58,251 nucleotides of DNA from an uncultured Christensenella sp. (GTDB lineage Bacteria; Bacillota; Clostridia; Christensenellales; UBA3700), in the NCBI GenBank assembly GCA_910583995.1, contig CAJTYW010000010.1:1-58251 (forward strand), given 5' to 3'. Made by a program: the position numbers and the translations under genes. The notes beneath the pieces are model-generated. The model did not search any database. It was not told the DNA's origin and saw only the letters and a list, made by a program, of their open reading frames with translations. Numbering within the stretch: position 1 is the first letter of the stretch; every line of letters starts with the position of its first letter. Below are positions 34,409 through 44,188 of the stretch, one piece after another.

Positions 34409-35557
34409 TTAGTAAGCTATTTTGTACAATTCCAAAATGTCTGCTTGAGTGATTTCTCTTGGGTTACCGCCTGTGCAAACATCAGCGAAAGCATCTTTAG
34501 AAAGTTGCTCTAACGCTTCTTTTGGTATATTAATATCCCTTAGAGTTTGTGGGATATTCAAATCAAGTGACAATTTTTTAACTGCATCTACAGCGGCTTT
34601 TGCACCTTCTTCAAGTGTCATACCTGTAATATCTACCCCCATTGCTTTTGCAATATCGCAATATTTTGCTTTGGCTGCAGGCATATTAAACTCCATAACT
34701 ATTGGCAACAACAAAGCATTTGCAACGCCGTGTGGAATATCAAACCTTGCACCTAATGGGTGAGCCATTGAGTGAACACAACCTAAACCTACATTAGAAA
34801 ATGCCATACCTGCAACATATTGAGCAAGTGCCATATTTTCACGAGCTACCATATCCTTGCCGTTTGCAGTTGCTGCACGCAAGTTTTTAGCAATTAATTC
34901 GATTGCCTTAATTTCAAACATATCAGAAAGTTCCCAGGCACCTTTAGTGATATAACCTTCAATTGCGTGTGTCAAAGCGTCCATACCTGTTGCTGCAGTA
35001 AGTCCTTTTGGCATTGTTGCCATAAGCTCTGCATCGATAATTGATAAAACAGGAATATCGTTAGGGTCAACACAAACCATTTTTCTTCCTGTATCTTCAT
35101 CAGTGATAACATAATTGATTGTAACTTCTGCAGCAGTACCTGCAGTAGTTGGAAGTGCAATAATAGGAACGCACTTTTTCTTAGTATTAGCAACGCCTTC
35201 AAGTGAAATAATATCTTCAAATTCTGGATTATTAGCGACAATCGCTACACCTTTTGAAGTATCAATTGAAGAACCGCCACCAATTGCGATAATAAAATCA
35301 GCTTTTGATGCTTTGAACGCAGCTAGTCCTGCCTTTACATTTTTAACTGTTGGATTAGCTTTGAAGTCTGAGAATATTTCATACTTAATATCTCCAAGAA
35401 CTGCAGTTACCATATCTACAATACCAAACTTAATTAAGTCTTTGTCTGCAACGATAAATGCTTTTTTAAAACCGCGAGCTGCGATTTCGCCTTTAAGTTC
35501 TGCCCTTGCACCTGCACCAAAATATGATGTTTCATTTAAAATAAATCTATTTGCCAT
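34409..35557 (-). CDS. fucO: Iron-dependent alcohol dehydrogenase, lactaldehyde reductase (FucO) type
   Basis: The 382-residue protein is very similar to FucO from start (MANRFILNETSYFGAGA) to end (DVCTGGNPREITQADILELY). It has the NAD-binding GGGSSIDTSKG and the Fe-binding set DALTHAIEGY, HSMAHPLGA and HGVANAL. FucO reduces lactaldehyde to 1,2-propanediol in fucose or rhamnose breakdown under anaerobic conditions. No fucose genes lie next to it, so it may have a wider alcohol/aldehyde role. AGGGGA lies before the ATG. Confidence 0.9.
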   Translation of the reverse strand: MANRFILNETSYFGAGARAELKGEIAARGFKKAFIVADKDLIKFGIVDMVTAVLGDIKYEIFSDFKANPTVKNVKAGLAAFKASKADFIIAIGGGSSIDTSKGVAIVANNPEFEDIISLEGVANTKKKCVPIIALPTTAGTAAEVTINYVITDEDTGRKMVCVDPNDIPVLSIIDAELMATMPKGLTAATGMDALTHAIEGYITKGAWELSDMFEIKAIELIAKNLRAATANGKDMVARENMALAQYVAGMAFSNVGLGCVHSMAHPLGARFDIPHGVANALLLPIVMEFNMPAAKAKYCDIAKAMGVDITGMTLEEGAKAAVDAVKKLSLDLNIPQTLRDINIPKEALEQLSKDAFADVCTGGNPREITQADILELYKIAY

Positions 35558-35694
35558 ATTTATCCCCTTTTTTTGTCATAAGACATTTATTATAAAATAT
35601 TATAACATACAAATTTTACTATTTCAAGTAGCAATTAAATATTTTTATTATAACCCAATAAATATTTGTAAAACATTTAAGTAAATTTGCAAAT

Positions 35695-35722
35695 AAAAAA
35701 AGAGAGCGAACTCTCTTTTTAA
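35695..35722 (-). terminator. Terminator after the small membrane protein gene
   Basis: On the minus strand AAAGAGAG, TTCG loop and CTCTCTTT form a stem with a stable tetraloop and a T-run. It ends about 2 bases before the 35724 stop. Confidence 0.75.
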
Positions 35723-35723
35723 A

Positions 35724-36059
35724 TCATACAACTAGTGGTACTACAATGCCTACCAATATTATAAGTAAAACTAAAGCATATAAAACTTTCCAAACTGTTT
35801 GCTTTCCTTTAACAAATCTCCAAGCGTTTACTGCTGCAACACAAATAACTACTGCTGTTGCAATATTTTGTATGATTGTCGCAGCTGTTGCTAATGCTGC
35901 AACTTTTACTAAAGAAAAAATCATTGCTAATAAATACATAAATGCGACAACGCAAAGAGCATAAAAGCTTACTTTATTAAGACTCCAAGAGCTACCGCCA
36001 CCAGATGACTTTGTCTTTTTTTGTTTATTGTTATTATTTGAATTTGAACTATTTGCCAT
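35724..36059 (-). CDS. Small hypothetical membrane protein
   Basis: The 111-residue protein starts with a Ser/Asn/Lys-rich stretch (about 25 residues) and then has three hydrophobic segments (VSFYALCVVAFMYLLAMIF, TAATIIQNIATAVVICVAA, VLYALVLLIILVGIVVPLVV). The start at 36059 is chosen for spacing: GGAGG lies 8 bases before it. An earlier ATG and a GTG are too close to that site. The function is unknown. It is a single-gene unit with its own terminator. Confidence 0.7.
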   Translation of the reverse strand: MANSSNSNNNNKQKKTKSSGGGSSWSLNKVSFYALCVVAFMYLLAMIFSLVKVAALATAATIIQNIATAVVICVAAVNAWRFVKGKQTVWKVLYALVLLIILVGIVVPLVV

Positions 36060-36183
36060 AACCATTACCTCCACAAATATTATAATCGTATTATATTATC
36101 AAATTAGACAATTGTCAATATTTTTATCCATATTGCAATTGTAAAATTAATGTTAAAAAATTTTTTTAAATGTATTAAATTTA

Positions 36184-37098
36184 TTAAAGATTGTGTTTTT
36201 TAAACTCTTTTTCAAGCATTTTTGTTACCCATTTCATAAAACCAAAACTGCCTTTTCCTAAAAGTTCAAACCAATAAACTTCGGAAAATAAGGAATACAT
36301 TCGTGCTTTTAAATCTATCAACTTGCTACACTTTACTTTTGATTTATATTCTTTATACAATTTCAATTGTGGATATAAAATCATTGCAAAAATCTCATAC
36401 TCACTCTCTGCCCACATCAAATTGAATGGGTCTACACAACCTACAAATTCCAAAGTTTTTTTATTTACCAACAAATTAGGCACCCAATAATCGCCGTGTG
36501 TCAAAGTAGGCTTTCCGACATCTTGCAAAATAACATCAAGCTTGTTATATGCTTTTTGCAAAATTTCAAGTACGCAGTTTGGGAATTCACCTTTTTGCAC
36601 AAGCGGTGTAAGAAAATCTATTCTTGCTTTTGCAAACGGACGATAATAATCAATCCAATTATCATACTGCTCTCCGCCAACTACACCATACTTATCATTT
36701 GTAACTTGCTGAAGTTTTAAAAAATTATCGATAACAGATTTTGTAAACTCTTTCTTTTTCTTTCCTTTAAATATCCAATTTAGTTTGTCTGCGCCTACGC
36801 CGTCAATATAAGACATACCCATTATGTTTTTATCAATCTCTTGATCTTTAATATGACAAAAAAATATTTTAGGCAATTTAATATCCACTCTTTCATTTAT
36901 AAAGTTTATTGTATCAACTTCCTTTTGTAACATTTCCGCATAATCAGTTACTTTTAACGCAAGCGTATATGGAAATTCTGAAACTTTGCAATAATATACA
37001 TTGCCATTTGCACCGCTGCCTAAAAGACTAAGTTCTGACATTTCACAATTAAGATATTTTTTTATTGCTTTGTGAACTAAATTAGAATTTGTATCCAT
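36184..37098 (-). CDS. Aminoglycoside phosphotransferase/fructosamine kinase-like kinase
   Basis: The 304-residue protein has the protein-kinase-like fold signs of the APH superfamily: glycine loop LGSGANGNVYYC, catalytic HGDYWVPN (H201, D203, N208) and metal-binding CVDPFNL (D223). It would phosphorylate a small molecule such as an amino sugar, fructosamine or choline. The substrate is unknown. The gene follows the GH16 lipoprotein by 17 bases, so it is probably the last gene of that sugar operon. Confidence 0.78.
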   Translation of the reverse strand: MDTNSNLVHKAIKKYLNCEMSELSLLGSGANGNVYYCKVSEFPYTLALKVTDYAEMLQKEVDTINFINERVDIKLPKIFFCHIKDQEIDKNIMGMSYIDGVGADKLNWIFKGKKKKEFTKSVIDNFLKLQQVTNDKYGVVGGEQYDNWIDYYRPFAKARIDFLTPLVQKGEFPNCVLEILQKAYNKLDVILQDVGKPTLTHGDYWVPNLLVNKKTLEFVGCVDPFNLMWAESEYEIFAMILYPQLKLYKEYKSKVKCSKLIDLKARMYSLFSEVYWFELLGKGSFGFMKWVTKMLEKEFKKHNL

Positions 37099-37115
37099 AA
37101 ATTTCCCCCATTATT

Positions 37116-38093
37116 TTAAACAAAATCTTTTGCACTTTTTATGTGAGACAAATAGTTTACATTTTGATAAACTTTTACATAATCAATAAAAAATGTACCG
37201 CCTGTAAATTCTCCTAGTTTTTGCCCATAAGGACCATATTTTGATTTTTGTCTTATTTCATTTGTTAGCATAATATAAGCGGGAACACTACAAATTCCAC
37301 CAAAATTTGTTGCCCAAACAGCTTCGCGGTCTACATAAAACACATACTCGTTAGGTGTCCATTTTAATCCAAAAGTATGGTATCCTTCATATAAATTTTT
37401 ACCAGTACTATGCGTTGCTTGTCCAGCTTTATGTTTTGATGAATAACCATCGTAATGAATACAATGTCCTACAAAGTCTTTTTTATTCCAAAAACTTGAC
37501 TCATAAATATCAATTTCCGCGCCATCTTTTCCGCCATTACCAATTTGTCCTTGACTTTCAGTTTGTAGCCAAAAAGCAGACCACATTCCGTCACTATTAG
37601 GAAATTTAACTTTTGCTTCAAAATATCCAAACGCTTGAGCAAAAGTTGGCACTCTTTTTCCGTTCACATCTTTTGCGGTTATAATGCCTGAAGTATAAAA
37701 ATTAGATTTACTAGTGTCGCAATTGTCGCAAATATGACTATCTGACTTTTCGGCTAAAATTTCAATTCTACCATCATTGATTTTAACCATTTTATCACAC
37801 CAGTACTCCTCATTACGCAGTGTATTACCTACAGGTCTCCAAATATCACTCAAACTATCTAAGCTGTCAAAATCTTCTGCCATTGTATTATACCAACCAC
37901 TGCTATTTGCGGTGTCGGCAGAATTTCCCGAAGCTTGTAAATCGGGGGTTGTGATATCAAATTTCTTTTTCCAACTATCACCTTTAAAAGTGGTATACTC
38001 ACAGCCTGACAAGCATATTGTCATTACCATAAGCACTAAAAAAGCTACGAAAATCGATATTATTTTGCTAATATTACTTTTTAAACAATTCAT
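37116..38093 (-). CDS. GH16 family glycosidase lipoprotein
   Basis: The 325-residue protein has a lipoprotein signal (lipobox LSGC, C31) and a GH16 beta-jelly-roll with the catalytic motif AEIDIYESS (E193, D195, E198). Substrate-groove aromatics are also visible (MWSAFWLQTES, YHTFGLKWTPNEYVFYVD). GH16 members cleave beta-1,3 or mixed-linkage glucans, agarose-like galactans or xyloglucan. The pattern fits endo-beta-1,3-glucanase or lichenase best. It sits between the phosphodiesterase-like lipoprotein and the kinase-like gene. Confidence 0.9.
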   Translation of the reverse strand: MNCLKSNISKIISIFVAFLVLMVMTICLSGCEYTTFKGDSWKKKFDITTPDLQASGNSADTANSSGWYNTMAEDFDSLDSLSDIWRPVGNTLRNEEYWCDKMVKINDGRIEILAEKSDSHICDNCDTSKSNFYTSGIITAKDVNGKRVPTFAQAFGYFEAKVKFPNSDGMWSAFWLQTESQGQIGNGGKDGAEIDIYESSFWNKKDFVGHCIHYDGYSSKHKAGQATHSTGKNLYEGYHTFGLKWTPNEYVFYVDREAVWATNFGGICSVPAYIMLTNEIRQKSKYGPYGQKLGEFTGGTFFIDYVKVYQNVNYLSHIKSAKDFV

Positions 38094-38146
38094 AACTATA
38101 TATCCTTTTTAAATATTAAGGGCATAAAACTATGCCCTTATATTAA

Positions 38147-39211
38147 TTAATTTTCTTCATAACCATCATAGTTTTTACCATAATATTCGGTTTTAACTAA
38201 ACTAGGTTTATTTGTTATTATAAATGTAGTTCTGCACTCAGGATTTTGCTCTCCGTGCCATTGCTTAATTCCGCCGTGGTCAGCTGTCAAAATAATTAAC
38301 CAATCTTCAGTTTCATTTTTATAACCTTCACGATTTACTACTTGTTGAATAACTTCATACATTAAGTTATCGTTATTTCTTACAGCATTTACATAATTTT
38401 TGTTATCATTTGTAAAGCCTGAGCCGTGTCCATTGTGGTCTGCCCAATCATAAATACAGAAAATTACATCCTTTTCATATGCGCTACCTTCAGTTACGCA
38501 AGACAACAATCTTTCGTGTACCAAATAGTCGTTTTCAGGGATATAATAGTCCATTGGCTTTTGTGCAACATCTACATACATAATTTCTTCTCTGTAAGTT
38601 ATTCTGTGAGCACTCCAACTTGCCATAAATGTTGTATTATATCCTTTTTCTGCATACTCTAGCATAAAAGTTTTTTTCTTAAGGTTTTTGATATTTGTAT
38701 TTTTTTCTGCATCAGGATTGTCGATTACGCCGTTTTCTACACCCCAACAACCTGTTGTTATAGCTGCCCAACCCGGAGCAGTTGAAGTTGCTTGAAAATT
38801 ATCTTTATTACTGCCGCCTGCATAAGCCAAATACATTTTACCGCCTAAATCATCAACAATGTAATTTACAGCACTAAATTTTGCCTTTGGATTATCACCT
38901 GAATAAATGTCATTGCCATTTTCATCTTTAACACCACTTGGTCTGATATTGACCATAGTTTCTGCCCTTGTGCCGTCAAAGCCTAATACCAGAACCTTTT
39001 TAACTTTGCCATTCTCATTTTCCATATGTTCTTTTACCATATCGTAAACGTGAGTTTGAGCAATTGATTCACTGCCTTCATTTTCCCAAAAAGTGTAGGA
39101 AGACACTTGTTCAAAATATTTACCTTGATTGCAACCTGTAAGGCATAATGTCATCATAGCGATAAGCGTACATAAGCCTACAATAATAAATAACAATTTC
39201 CCCTTTTTCAT
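38147..39211 (-). CDS. Alkaline-phosphatase superfamily lipoprotein
   Basis: The 354-residue lipoprotein (LTGC, C27) has the nucleotide pyrophosphatase/phosphodiesterase outline: VLVLGFDGTRAETM with D79 and the nucleophile T81, DWADHNGHGSGF (metal), and LTADHGGIKQWHGE (metal). It would act outside the membrane on phosphodiesters, phosphonates or sulfated sugars. It ends 53 bases before the GH16 gene and follows the Gfo/Idh/MocA gene, which suggests a joint role in handling modified glycans. Confidence 0.82.
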   Translation of the reverse strand: MKKGKLLFIIVGLCTLIAMMTLCLTGCNQGKYFEQVSSYTFWENEGSESIAQTHVYDMVKEHMENENGKVKKVLVLGFDGTRAETMVNIRPSGVKDENGNDIYSGDNPKAKFSAVNYIVDDLGGKMYLAYAGGSNKDNFQATSTAPGWAAITTGCWGVENGVIDNPDAEKNTNIKNLKKKTFMLEYAEKGYNTTFMASWSAHRITYREEIMYVDVAQKPMDYYIPENDYLVHERLLSCVTEGSAYEKDVIFCIYDWADHNGHGSGFTNDNKNYVNAVRNNDNLMYEVIQQVVNREGYKNETEDWLIILTADHGGIKQWHGEQNPECRTTFIITNKPSLVKTEYYGKNYDGYEEN

Positions 39212-39232
39212 AATTGAACCTTCCTAAATTTG

Positions 39233-40495
39233 TTATTTCCTATATTCTTCAAGATATTTTGGAGTACCATTTTCCAATCTTGATTGTTCAGCTAAAAATG
39301 CCATTAAATGACTTTCCAAACTCATATTAATATCTGTTTTTGCAGCCCCGTCTCTTAATGCTGCAATCATTTTTCCGTCACCGCCTGCGTGTGAGCCACG
39401 AGCAGAAAGACTTCTGCTAATTTTCTTAGGCTTTTTGCCATACACTTCCAAAATAAACTTAGGTTTATCTGTATGACAATACATAACACCTAAAGTACCA
39501 CGAATAACAGTTTCCCTACTTGAAGATTTACCGCTGAACGCAGTCATTGTCAATGTTGAAGAAATACCATTTTCAAACTCCATTTGTACAGTTTGGTGGT
39601 CAACAACATTGTTATCTGATAAAAATACACATTTACCAAAATCTGTATTTTTGCAAGCTTCATACAATTTTGGTATAGTAACAGTACTATCTAACATAAG
39701 TCTTGATTGTGGCCAAGCGTATTTATATGCTGCTGAAGGTTTTCCTTTTAAATCTTTTATGTAAATTTTTTCGCAGTCATACGGACATTTGTCTTTTGCC
39801 TTACAACCACCAAGACAATACTGAGTTGCACCGCTTGGTGCATTTTCTTTATTAAAATAATTTAGTTTACCAATTGAAGAAACGTATTTACATTTTGAAT
39901 CTGCAAGATAAACAGCGATATCCAAATCGTGACAGCATTTTGCTAAAATCATAGGTGTAGACTCTTCGCTATTTTTCCAGTCTCCCCTAACAAAGCTGTG
40001 TGCTTGATGCCAATAAGCAACATTTTCAACTTGTTCAATTGAAATGATTTTACCTAAAACACCGCTGTCCATAACTTCTTTTATTTTTTCATAATAACCG
40101 CTATATCTTAAAACGTGACAAACATCAACTTTAAGTCCCTTTTCATTTGCGACTTTTGCAATGTCAACACAATCTTCTAATGTGGTTGCAATAGGTTTTT
40201 CCAAAAGCAAATTGTAACCGCAATTTAAAGCTTTAATAGCGTGTTCGTGATGCTGTTTATCTTGTGTGCAAATAAACATATAATCAGCCATCTTTGGCAA
40301 TTTGCAAAAATCATCAAGATTTTCAAATAACATCTCGTCAGGCAAATTCAACTCTTTTTTTGCCAAACCTAGTTTATCTTTTGAAGTATCTATTACTGCA
40401 ACAATTTCAAAACTGCTTTTGTTTGCTACGTTTTTGCAAAGTAATGCATAATTTCTGCCTCTACCACCATAACCTAAAATTACTACTTTAGTCAT
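39233..40495 (-). CDS. Gfo/Idh/MocA family oxidoreductase
   Basis: The 420-residue protein has an N-terminal Rossmann motif ILGYGGRGRNYA, the family signature LLEKPIATT with the conserved EKP, and a C-terminal alpha/beta domain. It would oxidise or reduce a sugar or sugar acid with NAD(P). A cysteine cluster (CLGGCKAKDKCPYDC, about residues 228-242) is unusual for the family and may bind a metal. AGGAGG precedes the ATG. It lies between the transporter and the lipoproteins of the sugar cluster. Confidence 0.85.
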   Translation of the reverse strand: MTKVVILGYGGRGRNYALLCKNVANKSSFEIVAVIDTSKDKLGLAKKELNLPDEMLFENLDDFCKLPKMADYMFICTQDKQHHEHAIKALNCGYNLLLEKPIATTLEDCVDIAKVANEKGLKVDVCHVLRYSGYYEKIKEVMDSGVLGKIISIEQVENVAYWHQAHSFVRGDWKNSEESTPMILAKCCHDLDIAVYLADSKCKYVSSIGKLNYFNKENAPSGATQYCLGGCKAKDKCPYDCEKIYIKDLKGKPSAAYKYAWPQSRLMLDSTVTIPKLYEACKNTDFGKCVFLSDNNVVDHQTVQMEFENGISSTLTMTAFSGKSSSRETVIRGTLGVMYCHTDKPKFILEVYGKKPKKISRSLSARGSHAGGDGKMIAALRDGAAKTDINMSLESHLMAFLAEQSRLENGTPKYLEEYRK

Positions 40496-40531
40496 AATAT
40501 CCTCCTAAAATCGATAAGTGCAATTTAAATA

Positions 40532-42757
40532 TTAACTAATTTCTACTTTAATTTTTTGCAATTTTTTATTGACTTTCTCTATTTCTTCGATTTCTTTTTC
40601 TCTTCTTTTTGCTTTTCTAGCGGTATCTCTTTCCACAAGCATTTCTGCATAATCTTCTTTTGCTATTATGTGTTTAGAATTGTATATGAACTGCTCTCTA
40701 AAAGCTTTTTCGTCAAATTGACTTTGCTCTTTATTAGCTTTTTCTTTTGCTTTTTGCAATAGATTTTGATATTTCAATTCTTCCTTTTCTATTTGTTTTT
40801 GGAATCTTTCTTGTGCTGTTTTTTCTGTGTCTAAATCTTTTTGCTCTTTAATATCCGCATATTTTTCAAGTTTTATCAAATATCTATTTTTGTAAACACA
40901 ATCTCTAATAAACTTTTCTTCGTCAAAGCTTATGCCTTTCTTTTGACAGATAGCTTTTTGTTTTGCAATCTTATTTTCTAGCTTTTTAGTCTCAAGTTCT
41001 ATATTTCTTTCAAAGTCTTCTTGCTCTTCAATTGCATATTTTTCGTCTTCTCTTGCTTTTGCATCTTCATACATACTTAAGACTTGCTCTAAATCTGCAA
41101 ACTCATTTAATCTTTCTTTGATAAATGAATCGTTGTATTCTTCAGCATAGTCTACAATTTCTTTAAATTCTACAATTTGTCTGTCTGTTAAAGTTCCTGC
41201 TGCAAAATCGTCTTTTACAGCTCTTATCCTTAACGCTTTAACGATACTGCCGTGTTGTTTTTCGGACATATCATAGAAGAAAATAGGTACAGATGCTAAA
41301 GCACCTGAAATAAGTCCCACAATACTTCTATACAAATAGAATTTATCTCTTATATTTGCATCCATCATTTTTACTGCATAATCATCACCAAAGCCTATAC
41401 CTGCAAAAGCAGCAAGGAATAATGGAACCAATGCAACAAATATACCTGCAATTGTCGTTATAAGTCTAGAGTAATTCTGCCAGAAGCCTTCTACTCTTTT
41501 GCCGTGTCTGTACTGCTCATAATCCAAAGCATCAGATGTCATAATTCCTGTAACATAGTCAAATCCGACAAATATATTTTGGAAGAAAATACAAACTACT
41601 ACTAATATAGGTACTTTATACATAAATAGTTGCAAAAGTGCAAACACTACAAATCCTATATTAGAGTAAACCATAACCTTTCTTTTACCAAACTTTTTGA
41701 TAAGTAATGGACCAAACACCATACCTAAAACTAAGGCATTCATTAATAGCGTTTTACTGAAAAAGTCAATTACGCCAGCAAGAACTTGATTATCTGTGTA
41801 ACTATATTGTCTTATAAAGTCAACAATATTGATATTTCCTCTTATGCTGATAATAATAGAGTAAAATACTACTATCCAAAAATATCTATTAGTACTAAGT
41901 GCTTTTGCACCATCTCTAAACTTTACCTTTTCTTTTACGGCTTTAGTTAAAACTACTCTTTCTTTTGTACCTTTAACCACAAAAAACACCAATATTATTG
42001 CAAATACCGAGCAGATTGGGAAAAGAATTTGGTTCATAACCAATGGATAAATTGTATTTTTACCATAAGTTTCTGTTTTGAATGCACCAAGCATTAACAA
42101 TACACCTGGAATCGCATTTGCAACAGATGACGGAATATTACATATTAGTCCCCTAAATGCAGCAATATTTGCTCTCTCTTGTGATACTGGAGTAATAGTC
42201 TGTTCAATACCCGCAATTGCTTGCGATGTAAATGTACTTGCTGTTGTTCCTATCAAAATTAGCACCCATATTAAAATAATAGCAGGTGTAAATATAATAT
42301 TAGAACTTTTTATAAGTCCAAGCCAAGGTATAGCAGGTATACTTATAGAACTTAATACATTGGAATTCCAAGCTACAGGTATAAATGGAATTATACAATA
42401 AGCAACACAAGTAATTATTGTTGCTGGCAAAATAAATGGTTTAAATTTGCCCCGTTTGCTTTTGCAGTTATCAATACACATTGACATAATAGGTGCACTA
42501 ATTACTCCAACTAAAGCATTAATCATAGTAAATAACCAAGCTTGCCCCATTGATACATTAAAGTGTATCATCATATCTTTTGCAACATCAAATGTTGCCA
42601 TTCCGATTAATACGCTTAAGAAGGAATTAATACCAAAACCTAGCGATAAGTTAACAAATTCCTTGTAACTTACATAATAGCCTTTTGGCGGTTTTTTCCA
42701 ATAAGTTTTCAGTTTGAAGAACCCGTCGGAAACCTTTTCTGTCAAAACACTGCTCAT
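40532..42757 (-). CDS. GPH-type (MFS) sugar transporter with long charged C-terminal tail
   Basis: The first ~490 residues form a 12-segment glycoside-pentoside-hexuronide/MFS_2 type symporter (for example YVSYKEFVNLSLGFGINSF, DYEQYRHGKRVEGFW). The last ~240 residues are highly charged and probably coiled coil. Within this tail two similar segments (SFDEEKFIRDCVYKNRYLIK and QFDEKAFREQFIYNSKHIIA) form an internal repeat. GPH transporters normally have short tails or an EIIA domain, so this tail is odd. The ATG at 42757 is chosen because GGGAGA lies 4 bases upstream. It heads the cluster Gfo-phosphodiesterase-GH16-kinase. Confidence 0.83.
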   Translation of the reverse strand: MSSVLTEKVSDGFFKLKTYWKKPPKGYYVSYKEFVNLSLGFGINSFLSVLIGMATFDVAKDMMIHFNVSMGQAWLFTMINALVGVISAPIMSMCIDNCKSKRGKFKPFILPATIITCVAYCIIPFIPVAWNSNVLSSISIPAIPWLGLIKSSNIIFTPAIILIWVLILIGTTASTFTSQAIAGIEQTITPVSQERANIAAFRGLICNIPSSVANAIPGVLLMLGAFKTETYGKNTIYPLVMNQILFPICSVFAIILVFFVVKGTKERVVLTKAVKEKVKFRDGAKALSTNRYFWIVVFYSIIISIRGNINIVDFIRQYSYTDNQVLAGVIDFFSKTLLMNALVLGMVFGPLLIKKFGKRKVMVYSNIGFVVFALLQLFMYKVPILVVVCIFFQNIFVGFDYVTGIMTSDALDYEQYRHGKRVEGFWQNYSRLITTIAGIFVALVPLFLAAFAGIGFGDDYAVKMMDANIRDKFYLYRSIVGLISGALASVPIFFYDMSEKQHGSIVKALRIRAVKDDFAAGTLTDRQIVEFKEIVDYAEEYNDSFIKERLNEFADLEQVLSMYEDAKAREDEKYAIEEQEDFERNIELETKKLENKIAKQKAICQKKGISFDEEKFIRDCVYKNRYLIKLEKYADIKEQKDLDTEKTAQERFQKQIEKEELKYQNLLQKAKEKANKEQSQFDEKAFREQFIYNSKHIIAKEDYAEMLVERDTARKAKRREKEIEEIEKVNKKLQKIKVEIS

Positions 42758-42837
42758 AAATTCTCCCAAATACTCAATATATATAATTCTACTATAACAT
42801 ATATACTATATAATGTCAATAGCCAATTTTTTACTAT

Positions 42838-42878
42838 AAACAAAATCACCTTAAAATTTTTAAAGTGATTTTGTAGTA
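42838..42878 (-). terminator. Terminator after the phosphoesterase gene
   Basis: On the minus strand ACAAAATCAC and GTGATTTTGT form a 10-bp stem with an AT-rich continuation and a T-run. It lies 110 bases after the stop at 42988 and before the transporter gene. Confidence 0.65.
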
Positions 42879-42987
42879 TTTTGTAATTTTTATTGAGTTT
42901 TTAAAAGACAATTTTTGACTAACTAAAAAACCAGTATTATATACAATTTAATTAAAGTTTAATGCTATAACCTTTAGTTAAAATGTT

Positions 42988-44028
42988 TCAATTTTCGTAA
43001 ATTATTTGCTTTAAGTTAACATCGCCATTTAGTTTTAATGTCACTAGTAAGCCACCTTTTAAATTATCTTCTGCATAGCCTTCACACCAACCCGACTGAA
43101 CCCCATATCCTAAATAAATTCCGTCATATTTAATAATTTTATTATTATCGTGGTCGTGTCCAAAAAATACGCCTTTACAACTGCCTATTTCTTTTAGGGC
43201 TGTAAACCAACCTGTATTTTTCTTGCCTGGATAGCTATCTTCCTTATTTTCTCCAAGAATATAATATTCTTGATTATTCATATTGTCTTTATATTCGTTT
43301 ACAGGAATATGTTGAAAGTTTATAGAAGGTATTACACCTTGTCCGCCTGCATCTTTATATAGCTGTTGCACTCCGCCCATTACCCATTTATACCACTCTA
43401 TTTGGTCTTTGCCTATTGTATCGTAAATTGTACTCCACTTTTTAACTGCACTATGGGAGTCAATTGTTACAATTGCTTGCACAGGTTTGCCGTCTTTTTC
43501 CACCACAACCACATAATTGCCTGCACCACCTTTTAAATTGGTAAAACCAACATCAAATAAACTATTTTTATAGGTACTAAATATATCTGCAAAATCATAT
43601 TTAGTAAGTTCACCTTCCGCATCGTGATTGCCAAACGCCGTTATCCAAGGTATATTATAGCTATCTATCAAATCAAATACAGTTTTTGTCGCTTTGTCTC
43701 TCTCTTTCTTTTCATTAGTGGAAACCCAATCTCCAGTAACCGCAATTAAATCAGGATTTGCCACTTCGATAGTATTTTTTATAAGGTCAAGTGTCCATTC
43801 CTTTTTATTATTGTGGTCGTCAAAATGAATATCTGTCAGTTGCAATATTTTTAATTCGTCGCCTGTCAGTTGCATTGTTTTATAACAAGTGTTATCAAAT
43901 TCAGTGTCTTTAGTCCAATTTCTTTTGTATTTTTCAGGAACATTTGGACTACAAGATGCTAATATTAAGACAAACATAGACATTATAGCCGAAATAGCAA
44001 CAATCAAAGTTTTTTTAATAGCTTTCAT
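42988..44028 (-). CDS. Calcineurin-like metallophosphoesterase lipoprotein
   Basis: The 346-residue protein has a lipoprotein signal (LASC, C26) and the dimetal motifs in order: LTDIHFDDH, GDWVS, FGNHDAEGE, and FFGHDHDN. These define the calcineurin-like phosphoesterase core, here similar to purple acid phosphatase-like secreted enzymes. It would release phosphate from extracellular esters. It is a single gene with its own terminator. Confidence 0.87.
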   Translation of the reverse strand: MKAIKKTLIVAISAIMSMFVLILASCSPNVPEKYKRNWTKDTEFDNTCYKTMQLTGDELKILQLTDIHFDDHNNKKEWTLDLIKNTIEVANPDLIAVTGDWVSTNEKKERDKATKTVFDLIDSYNIPWITAFGNHDAEGELTKYDFADIFSTYKNSLFDVGFTNLKGGAGNYVVVVEKDGKPVQAIVTIDSHSAVKKWSTIYDTIGKDQIEWYKWVMGGVQQLYKDAGGQGVIPSINFQHIPVNEYKDNMNNQEYYILGENKEDSYPGKKNTGWFTALKEIGSCKGVFFGHDHDNNKIIKYDGIYLGYGVQSGWCEGYAEDNLKGGLLVTLKLNGDVNLKQIIYEN

Positions 44029-44188
44029 AATATTTCCCTAATTCAATTTATATTCCTTTATCAGTTTAACATATTTTAAATAGTTTTTCAAGTAGCACAA
44101 ATTTATTTAATTAAATAAATGCAAATACCTAACTAAAATTTAAATACGAACCAACTTTCACATTGGTTCGTATTATTTTTAGTGTTAA

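Noticed and set aside
35115..35684. A 189-codon plus-strand frame opposite the FucO-like gene
   Set aside because: It is antisense to a clearly conserved dehydrogenase and has no ribosome binding site or recognisable protein pattern.
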